In this document: one piece after another, positions 57,150 to 64,000 of the stretch
How positions within the stretch are numbered: position 1 is the first letter of the stretch
Layout: every line of letters begins with the position of its first letter
DNA from: Candidatus Zixiibacteriota bacterium
Lineage (GTDB): Bacteria > RBG-13-66-14 > B26-G2 > WVWN01
Length of the DNA: 64,000 bases
Assembly (NCBI GenBank): GCA_030613505.1
Contig: JAUWLW010000006.1
Coordinates: 1-64,000 of the forward strand
Direction: 5' to 3'
Notes under the pieces: model-generated
The model's input: the letters and a program-made list of their open reading frames with translations, nothing else
Databases searched by the model: none
What the model was told of the DNA's origin: nothing
Program-made: the position numbers and the translations under genes

Positions 57150-57956
57150 TTAGGAGGGCGGTTGTTTCTTTTCGGGGCCGTCACCCTTGGGCTTGCGGCG
57201 GCGGCGGCGCGAGCTTTTGGCGCGCTTGGCGCCGGCCTTCTCGGGTTCGGACGTTTGCGCGCGCGGTCTACTGGGCGGCCGGGCGCGGCGTTCGCCCTTG
57301 GGTTTGCCGGCGGCCTCGGGCGCTCGTTTGCGCCTGGCGGCGGCGGGGTAGACGACTACGTGGCGCTTGTTGCCCGTGCCCCCGCTCTCGGTCACGACGC
57401 GGCCGTCGCGCTCGAGGGTCATGTGGACCGTGCGGCGGTCGCGGGGCGTCATGGGCGCCAGCGCCTCCTGCGCCCGGCCCGAGGCGATGCGGTCGGCGGC
57501 GGCTCGCGCCAGCCGTTGCAGCTCCTCCTCGCGCGAAATTTTGTCCTCCGCGAAAGAGGCCTTTACGGCTATCTTGTTTTTCGCGCGCCGGTTGACGACC
57601 AGCTCGACGACGTGGGCCAGCGCGTCGGCGAAGTCCTCCTCTTTCTGGAATTGGCGCAGTTCGTGGCCCGCGAGCTCGAGGTGAACCGTGTGCTTGTGCA
57701 TCTCGACGCGGGCCTCGACCGGGACCGGCAAGAAGGACACGATGCGATTAATTATTTCGGCGGCGTCCTCGAGGACGTTCTCCTCGACGATAGTGACGCG
57801 AACCGTAACTCGCTTGAACCCCAAGAAACCGAACATGCCGCGCGGTTCTTCTCGTAATACCTCGACTTTGACGTCGTCCACGTCGGCGCCCAGGAGCTCG
57901 AGGGCGCGCCGGGTCGCGTCTACGCGCGAATTCCCTTCCACTTCTACGGTACGCAT
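57150..57956 (-). CDS. jag: Jag/KhpB (SpoIIIJ-associated) RNA-binding protein
   Basis: Jag_N-like start; GMFGFLGFKRVTVRV; R3H-like LAPMTPRDRRTVHMTL; next to yidC. Confidence 0.88.
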   Translation of the reverse strand: MRTVEVEGNSRVDATRRALELLGADVDDVKVEVLREEPRGMFGFLGFKRVTVRVTIVEENVLEDAAEIINRIVSFLPVPVEARVEMHKHTVHLELAGHELRQFQKEEDFADALAHVVELVVNRRAKNKIAVKASFAEDKISREEELQRLARAAADRIASGRAQEALAPMTPRDRRTVHMTLERDGRVVTESGGTGNKRHVVVYPAAARRKRAPEAAGKPKGERRARPPSRPRAQTSEPEKAGAKRAKSSRRRRRKPKGDGPEKKQPPS

Positions 57957-59624
57957 TTAGTCGTTGGCCTCCAGTGGCCGCATGGACTTCCGCATTATGA
58001 ACATTTGGGCCATAGTGAACAACTGGTTGCTGGTCCAGTAGAGCACCAGCCCCGACGGCCAATTGTAGAAGAGCAGCGTGAAGATCACCGGCAGCCAGGC
58101 CATGAGCTTCTGCTGCTCCGACTTGACGCCGCCCTTGCCCGGCATGGTGAACTTGTTCTGCAGGACCCAGGTGACGCCCATTATTATGGGCAGCACGTTG
58201 ACGGAGCCGATGTTGACCAGTGGGATGGTGAACGGCAGCTTGAACAGGACGTCGGGCTGGGAGAGGTCGCTAATCCAAAGGAGGAACGGCGCGCCCTTGA
58301 GCTCGATGGCGTTGCGGAGGGCGTTGAACATCCCCCAGAAGATGGGTATTTGGAGCACGAGGGGGAGGCAGCCGCCGAAGGGGTTGATTTTGTACTTCTT
58401 GTACAGCGCCATCGTCTCGGTGTTCATGCGCTGCGAGTCGCCCTTGTACTTCTCGCGGAGCTGCTTGAGGATGGGTTGGATCTCCTGCATCCGCTGAGAC
58501 GATTTCAGCTGGATCCCGGTGGGCCAGTACGTTAACAATTTGATAATAAAGGAGAATATAATTATGGTGACGCCGTAGTTGTGGACGACGTCGTTGAGCA
58601 AGATTATCAACCGGAGCATCAGCGCCGCGATGACGCCGATGATGGACCAGCCGAGGTCGACCGTTCGCTCCAACCCGACCTTGAATTCCTTCAGACGGTC
58701 GTAGCCCTTGGGGCCGAAATAGATTTTGTAATCGCCGCCGCCCTTGAGGACGTACGTGCCGGCCAGGGCGTCGTTTTTGGTTCTGGTTACCGTCAGTTCG
58801 TCCCCTTGGGGCGCGACGGCGGCCAGGATGAAGTACTTGCTCCGCAGGGCGGCCCACGGGATGTCACCGCGGTAGTTTTTGACCTCGTCTTTGCCGGAGA
58901 GCTTGTCGTGGATTTTCTTGGTATCGACCAGCGCGTCGACCGATATTTCGCCCACCTCTTTGGGGTCGTCCTCGGCCTTGACGAAAGAGCCCATCGACAG
59001 CGCCACCGGGTCGTCCTCGTCGCCGGCGACTACGTTAGCGGCCACTTCGTAGTCGTCGCCGCGGAAGACGTACTCGGCGCGGGCGGCCACGCGCTCGCCG
59101 TCCACCAGCTTAAATACCAACTTGCCCGTCGCGCCGGGGCGGACGTTCAACGTTTTGCGGTCAACCTCCCACCGGGCGTTCTCGCCGGCCTCGACGAGGG
59201 GCGCGTACGGCGGCGCCGCGGCCCCGTCCAAACGCGCGAACAGGAGTTGGTCTTCATCCGGAGGGTATTCGGCGAGCTTCAGGTGGACGAGGCCGGCGTC
59301 TTCGAAGGTCGCGACGTACAGCGCCGTCGTCACGACGGCGCGGGCGCCGGTCTTGACGCGTTCGGGGGCCGTGGTGGGCCGGGGGGGCGCGGGTATTTCA
59401 GCTTCCCCGGTCGGCGCGGCCGTTTCGGGCGCCCCCGTTTCGGGCGGTGCGGTTTCGGGGGCGGTGGTCTCCGGAGCGGCCTTCGCGACGGTCTCGGCGG
59501 GGGCCGGTTGCTCGGGCGCTTCCTTTTTGTCGCGTTTCGGGCCGAAGAAGGTGGAATACGCGAACATCACCGCCGCGGCGACGAAGAGCGCCAGGATCAT
59601 GCGTTGTTGGCCCGAAAGTTTCAT
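57957..59624 (-). CDS. yidC: Membrane protein insertase YidC
   Basis: N-terminal TM, periplasmic domain, NPFGGCLPLVLQIPIFWGMFNALRNAIELKGAPFLLWISDLSQPD. Confidence 0.96.
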   Translation of the reverse strand: MKLSGQQRMILALFVAAAVMFAYSTFFGPKRDKKEAPEQPAPAETVAKAAPETTAPETAPPETGAPETAAPTGEAEIPAPPRPTTAPERVKTGARAVVTTALYVATFEDAGLVHLKLAEYPPDEDQLLFARLDGAAAPPYAPLVEAGENARWEVDRKTLNVRPGATGKLVFKLVDGERVAARAEYVFRGDDYEVAANVVAGDEDDPVALSMGSFVKAEDDPKEVGEISVDALVDTKKIHDKLSGKDEVKNYRGDIPWAALRSKYFILAAVAPQGDELTVTRTKNDALAGTYVLKGGGDYKIYFGPKGYDRLKEFKVGLERTVDLGWSIIGVIAALMLRLIILLNDVVHNYGVTIIIFSFIIKLLTYWPTGIQLKSSQRMQEIQPILKQLREKYKGDSQRMNTETMALYKKYKINPFGGCLPLVLQIPIFWGMFNALRNAIELKGAPFLLWISDLSQPDVLFKLPFTIPLVNIGSVNVLPIIMGVTWVLQNKFTMPGKGGVKSEQQKLMAWLPVIFTLLFYNWPSGLVLYWTSNQLFTMAQMFIMRKSMRPLEAND

Positions 59625-59642
59625 ATTTTACCTCGCCTTGAG

Positions 59643-59885
59643 CTACGGCACCGGGTCGTAGCCGCCGGCGTTAAGGGGGTTGCAGCGGAGTATGCGGAGC
59701 GCCGCGAGCGCGAACCCGCGCCACGGCCCGTGCTTGCTAACGGCCTCCAGCGCGTACCTGGAGCACGACGGTTCGAACCGGCAGCTCATCGGCATCAGCG
59801 GCCCCAGCGTGAACTGGTACGAGCGTACGAAGCCGACGAGGAGTGCCGTCGCCGTCGCGTCAGTCGCTTTCCGTAGGGGCATCAT
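59643..59885 (-). CDS. yidD: Membrane protein insertion efficiency factor YidD
   Basis: YQFTLGPLMPMSCRFEPSCSRYALEAVSKHGPWRGFALAALRILRCNPLNAGGYDPVP. Confidence 0.95.
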   Translation of the reverse strand: MMPLRKATDATATALLVGFVRSYQFTLGPLMPMSCRFEPSCSRYALEAVSKHGPWRGFALAALRILRCNPLNAGGYDPVP

Positions 59886-60249
59886 TTTTTCCGCCTGTCA
59901 ACTCCGCCAACGCTGCTAAAACATTTTCCTCCAGCGTCTTGAAATCCTTTTCCGCGATGGGCGGCTTGGCCACCGCTACGAACCAGAGGCCGTCCCGGAA
60001 GTGCTCCGGGTGGGTCCGGAAGAGCTCGCGGAGGCGCCGCTTTACGCGGTTCCGAACCACGGCGTTGCCGACGCGCCGGCCGCATACTACGCCGAGCAAC
60101 CTCCGCTCCCCGGGGACGGCAAGGCAATGGATGACGAACGCCTCCCGGGCGACGGTCCGGCCGTCGCGGATGGTGCGCGCGAAATCCCGCCGGCGCCGCA
60201 TGCGCGCGGCGCGCGGGAAGCGGAAGCCTCGTTCGTCGTTACCGGCCAA
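59860..60249 (-). CDS. rnpA: Ribonuclease P protein component
   Basis: GVVCGRRVGNAVVRNRVKRRLRELFR. Confidence 0.94.
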   Translation of the reverse strand: MAGNDERGFRFPRAARMRRRRDFARTIRDGRTVAREAFVIHCLAVPGERRLLGVVCGRRVGNAVVRNRVKRRLRELFRTHPEHFRDGLWFVAVAKPPIAEKDFKTLEENVLAALAELTGGKNDAPTESD

Positions 60250-60256
60250 GGCCGCG

Positions 60257-60394
60257 TCATACCGTTAGGCGCTTGCGCCCCTTAGCCCGGCGCCGCCGTA
60301 AGACGCGGCGGCCGCCCGGTTTGGCCATACGGCTCCTGAAGCCGTGAACGCGGGCGCGACGCCGCCGCGACGGTTGATAAGTCCTCTTGGGCAA
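60257..60394 (-). CDS. rpmH: 50S ribosomal protein L34 (TTG start)
   Basis: (M)[59 protein letters not shown]; missing from the ORF track. Confidence 0.95.
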   Translation of the reverse strand: MPKRTYQPSRRRRARVHGFRSRMAKPGGRRVLRRRRAKGRKRLTV

Positions 60395-60424
60395 TATCTA
60401 ACCTCCTTCTCGAGCCGGCGACCG

Positions 60425-61429
60425 TTAACCCAAAACGGCGTCAACGGCGCTTACGACGTCGGCCGGCAAGAGGTCCACCATGCAACGAAAATGTTTCTCT
60501 GGGCACCGTCGGCCGCCGTGGGCGCCGCAAGGCCGGCACGATAGCTCGGGCACCTCCGCCACCGCCGACCTGCTCGCCAGCGGCGCGAACCCCTGTGCCG
60601 GGACCGTAGCGCCGAACACCGCTACCGTGGGCGTGTCGAACGCCGACGCCAGGTGCACCGGCGCGCTGTCGTTGGCCACCAGCAGCGCCGCCTCCGCCAC
60701 GAGCGCGGCCAGCTCGCGGGTCGTCGTCTTCGCCGCCAGGTTGGCGGCGGGCGCTTCCATGGCCGCGGCCACCGCGGCCGTTTCTTCCTCTTCGCCCGGG
60801 CCCCCCGTTATTACGACGCCGTAGCCGCGCCCGGCGAGGTAGTCGCCCACCGCCGCGAATCCCTCGGGCATCCACCGCTTCGTGGGCCAGACGGAAGACG
60901 GCGACATTACGACGTAACGTTCGTTGCCGGCGGCGCCGCGGGCCGCCGCCCGTTCGTCGTCGGCCACGGCCAACGTCGGCCTCCGGTCGCCGTGGCTACT
61001 CCCCATCGCTTCGGCCAGCGCGAGTATCCGCTCCGTTTCGTGTCGGTCCGCCGGCCGCGCGATGCGTTCCGTGTACAGAAACGACAACGCGCTCTCGCGG
61101 TAGCCGACGCGCCGCGGCGCGCCGGACGTCCGCGCTATCAAGCTCGAGCGCGCCGAGCGGTGCGGCGATACGACGACGTCGAACTTCTTAGCGCGCACTT
61201 CCCCCATTACCCTCCCGAGCTCGCCCAGGCCGCCGGCGCGTTTGTCGTGTATTATTATTTCGTCCAGCGCCGAAAGACGTTCCAAAACCGGCGCGGTCTC
61301 CGGTATTACCAGCGCCGCCAGGTGCGAGGCGGGCCACAATTCTTTCAGGGCCCGGAACAACGGCGTCGTCAATACGACGTCGCCCAGGAACGCCGTTTGG
61401 ATGACGAGCACCCGCGGCCCGGTCGTCAC
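60425..61429 (-). CDS. GT9 (heptosyltransferase-like) glycosyltransferase
   Basis: GPRVLVIQTAFLGDVVLTTPLFRALKELWP; ALLVANDSAPVHLASAFDTPTVAVFG. Confidence 0.9.
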   Translation of the reverse strand: MTTGPRVLVIQTAFLGDVVLTTPLFRALKELWPASHLAALVIPETAPVLERLSALDEIIIHDKRAGGLGELGRVMGEVRAKKFDVVVSPHRSARSSLIARTSGAPRRVGYRESALSFLYTERIARPADRHETERILALAEAMGSSHGDRRPTLAVADDERAAARGAAGNERYVVMSPSSVWPTKRWMPEGFAAVGDYLAGRGYGVVITGGPGEEEETAAVAAAMEAPAANLAAKTTTRELAALVAEAALLVANDSAPVHLASAFDTPTVAVFGATVPAQGFAPLASRSAVAEVPELSCRPCGAHGGRRCPEKHFRCMVDLLPADVVSAVDAVLG

Positions 61430-62424
61430 GCCGCCCTCAGCATCTCGCGCGTCGCCCCGGCCACCGCCGCCGGTCGGATATCCTCCATACAATAGCGCCG
61501 CGCGCGCCAGCAAGGTCGCCGGCCGTGTTTGCTGCACGGGCTGCACGGCAGCTCGAGGTATATCGTCCGGTCGCGCGCTCCCCACGGCGCGAAGCCGAAC
61601 CGCGGCGACGTGGGCCCGAAAAGGGCCAGGCACGGCACGTCCACCAACGGCGCAAGGTGGTTCAGCGCCGAGTCGTTACTCACGAGCAGCGCGGCGCCCC
61701 GGAGGGCTTCGGGGAGCTCGCCGACGCCGACCCGGCCCGCCAGGTTGACGGCGCCGTCTGTCGCCGCGGCGACCTCCTCGCACAACGGCCGTTCGGGTGC
61801 GTCCCCCAAGAGTAAAAGTTGACGTCCCTCGGCCGCGAGCGTCTGCGCCAGCTCGAGCCAATGCGCGGCGGGCCAGGCCTTGGCGGCGTGGCGCGCCCCC
61901 GGCGCGAGGGCGACCCTACCGGGCGTCAGGCCGTCATGCCGGAGCTTCTCGGCCGCGGCTGCGTCTTCCGCCAGCCGGAACGACCAGTCCGGCCCCGGGA
62001 CCCCCCACTTCGCCGCGGCGCGCACGTACAGCTCGGGCACGCTTTTCGTGGGGCGCGGCAAAAGGTCTATCCCCAAAGCCGCCAATAGCCAGCGCCGGAC
62101 GCCGTGCTTGGCGTACCTGAATTTCTCGTACGCGCTGACGTGACTCGCGACGTACCGCGCGAGCGGAACGCCGTGCCAATCCAATATTATATCCGGCTTT
62201 ATTTCTTCGTTCAGCCGGCGTACCAGCTCGTTGACCGCGCCCTCGGCTTTTTCGCCTCGGCTCGGCAGCGTAGCGACGACATCCACCGCGACGTGCCGCG
62301 CCGCGAGCGGGGCCCACTCCTCCCGCGTCACGTATGCCAGCGAAGCGCCCGTCGCCCTCGCCACCGGCCCCAGAGCCGGCAGCGTCAACAAAACGTCGCC
62401 CAGCGACGAGAGCCTTATTATCAC
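61426..62424 (-). CDS. GT9 (heptosyltransferase-like) glycosyltransferase
   Basis: MIIRLSSLGDVLLTLPALGPV; ALLVSNDSALNHLAPLVDVPCLALFGPTSP. Confidence 0.9.
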   Translation of the reverse strand: MIIRLSSLGDVLLTLPALGPVARATGASLAYVTREEWAPLAARHVAVDVVATLPSRGEKAEGAVNELVRRLNEEIKPDIILDWHGVPLARYVASHVSAYEKFRYAKHGVRRWLLAALGIDLLPRPTKSVPELYVRAAAKWGVPGPDWSFRLAEDAAAAEKLRHDGLTPGRVALAPGARHAAKAWPAAHWLELAQTLAAEGRQLLLLGDAPERPLCEEVAAATDGAVNLAGRVGVGELPEALRGAALLVSNDSALNHLAPLVDVPCLALFGPTSPRFGFAPWGARDRTIYLELPCSPCSKHGRRPCWRARRYCMEDIRPAAVAGATREMLRAA

Positions 62425-62457
62425 GCACGTTATCGGGCTGCGATTAATCGTTTTCCG

Positions 62458-63267
62458 CTAATAGTGGCCGCCGACGAACAAGGCCGTAAGGAACACGTCG
62501 GACAATAGGATGAGGATGCAGGAAGTGACGACCGATATCGTGGTCGCGCGGCCCACGCCCTCCGCGCCGCCCCGGGCCTTGAAGCCCTGGTTGCAGCCTA
62601 CGGTCGCGATTATTATGCCGAAGACGACGGTTTTCAAAAGGCCTATTAGGATGTCGCTTACGTGGACCAGTTGGTTCATTTTTTCGATATAGACGCTCGG
62701 GTTTATACCCAACGTCGTCGTCGATACGGCGTAGCCGCCGGTGATGCCGATGAAGTCCGCCAGCGCGGTGAGGGTTGGTAACATAATGAAGGCGGCGACG
62801 ACGCGCGGCGTTACTAGGTATTTGATAGGGTTGGTGGCCAGCGTCTCCAGAGCGTCGACCTGCTCGGTGACCTTCATCGTCCCGATCTCCGCGGCGATGG
62901 CGGCCCCCACCCGCCCCGAGACCATGAGCCCCGTGAGCACCGGCCCGAGCTCGCGCGTCATCGATATGCCGACGATGCCGCCGATGTAGATGTCCGCGCC
63001 GAACTTCGCTATCTGGTACGTGGCCTGGAGCGCGAGGACCATGCCGGTGAAGACGGCGGTCAGCATTACCACGGGCACGGAGTCTACGCCGATCCGCACC
63101 ATTTGTTCGAATATGCGCGCCGGTTTGAAAGGCCGCTTGAAGGCATAGTAGACGGCTTTGAAGAAAAGGATGGTAGAGCTGCCTATATCCTCCAGCAAAT
63201 ATACAATTACCCGGCCGAACCGCTCGAACCAGAGAAGTAGGAACATAAAGCCGCCGTTCTTCGGCAA
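62458..63267 (-). CDS. mlaE: MlaE/YrbE-like ABC transporter permease
   Basis: GVDSVPVVMLTAVFTGMVLALQATYQIAKFGADIYIGGIVGISMTRELGPVLTGLMVSGRVGAAIAAEIGTMKVTEQVDAL. Confidence 0.94.
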   Translation of the reverse strand: MPKNGGFMFLLLWFERFGRVIVYLLEDIGSSTILFFKAVYYAFKRPFKPARIFEQMVRIGVDSVPVVMLTAVFTGMVLALQATYQIAKFGADIYIGGIVGISMTRELGPVLTGLMVSGRVGAAIAAEIGTMKVTEQVDALETLATNPIKYLVTPRVVAAFIMLPTLTALADFIGITGGYAVSTTTLGINPSVYIEKMNQLVHVSDILIGLLKTVVFGIIIATVGCNQGFKARGGAEGVGRATTISVVTSCILILLSDVFLTALFVGGHY

Positions 63268-63330
63268 ATTTTAAAGAGTTTAAGTCTAACATACGCGACG
63301 ATTCGTTTCAACCTCAAACGCCGGCGCGCC

Positions 63331-64000
63331 TTATCCCCGCGTTAAGTGTTTATATACGGAGCGCTTAGCGACGTTGAACGTGCGCGCCGCTACGGCCGCG
63401 GCCCGCGTCGCCGGCAATCCCTTCGCCACGAGCTCGCGCGCCAGCTTGACGGCCGCGCCCGCGTCCGCTTCTTCGCGCGCCCCGGCGACCACCAGCGTCA
63501 TCTCCCCTTTGCGCGGCCGCGCCTTCACCTCTCCCCCGATCTCGCCGAGCCTCCCGCGGATTACCTCCTGGTGGACCTTCGTCAGCTCGCGCGCCAGCGC
63601 CGCGTCGCGGTCGCCCCACACGTCGCGCGCGTCGGCCAGCTCCGCGGCCAGCCGGTGCGGCGTTCCGAAGACGACGAGCGTGGTCGGCAGCGCCCTGTAG
63701 CGCTCCAGGAAAGTCCGCCGTTCGGCGTGCCGCCGCGGGAGATACCCGAGGAAGGCGTACGGGTAGGGGGGCAGGCCGCTCAGCGCGAGCGCGGCGTGCA
63801 CCGCCGACGGCCCGGGTACGTAGTCCACCGCGACGCCGGCCGCGAGCACCTTCTGCATGACGACGTAGCCCGGGTCGGCGAGGAGCGGCGAGCCGCCGTC
63901 GGTGACGAGTGCGACCGTCTCGCCGTGCTTGAGGCGAGCGAGGATTTTACGCGCGGCCGCGGCCTCGTTGTGCTCGGCGTAAATAAGCAGGCTCTTCTGA
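63331..64000 (-). CDS. rsmI: 16S rRNA (cytidine1402-2'-O)-methyltransferase RsmI, N-terminus beyond window
   Basis: Frame is open past the listed start to the window edge: LLIYAEHNEAAAARKILARLKHGETVALVTDGGSPLLADPGYVVMQ...VDYVPGPSAVHAALALSGLP. Confidence 0.9.
   Translation of the reverse strand, partial: QKSLLIYAEHNEAAAARKILARLKHGETVALVTDGGSPLLADPGYVVMQKVLAAGVAVDYVPGPSAVHAALALSGLPPYPYAFLGYLPRRHAERRTFLERYRALPTTLVVFGTPHRLAAELADARDVWGDRDAALARELTKVHQEVIRGRLGEIGGEVKARPRKGEMTLVVAGAREEADAGAAVKLARELVAKGLPATRAAAVAARTFNVAKRSVYKHLTRG

Noticed and set aside
59755-59785. GGTTCGAACC resembling a tRNA T-arm
   Set aside because: Lies in yidD coding CRFEPSCS; no cloverleaf around it.
58581-59876. 431-aa ORF antisense to yidC
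   Set aside because: Antisense shadow ORF; yidC is unambiguous.

Overview
High-GC bacterial chromosome segment, probably from an uncultured lineage: secreted proteins include PorV/PorQ-like and FlgD/Por-tail-like domains, but I make no taxon claim. It is mostly ordinary chromosome. I recognise dnaA, parAB with two parS-like sites, the rpmH-rnpA-yidD-yidC-jag-mnmE-mnmG-rsmG block, ruvCAB-pyrE, prs, tRNA-Gln, pruA, two glgC-like genes, many membrane glycosyltransferases and many secreted lipoproteins. Main observations: (1) selD is truncated in the ORF track. Its real frame runs upstream through an in-frame TGA at the catalytic Cys/Sec position, followed by a bSECIS-like hairpin, so it is probably a selenoprotein. 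(2) A mscL-like gene has an in-frame TAG with intact homologous sequence beyond it. (3) A five-gene surface module (four tandem TolB-like propeller lipoproteins and a barrel-like protein) follows a subtilase, and the four lipoprotein copies look mosaic. (4) A 61-bp copy of the pruA 3' end is overprinted out of frame by the C-terminus of a GT87 gene. (5) A low-GC pentapeptide-repeat/channel-like gene sits between mnmE and mnmG. (6) A 50-aa YezD/DUF2292-like gene missing from the ORF track has a strong promoter and an operator-like palindrome. (7) Two unrelated secreted propellers share a C-terminal tail P(A/S)S(L/V)GR(V/I)KAL(F/M)R. (8) DnaA-box-like sites surround dnaA. Everything was read by eye; no searches were run.
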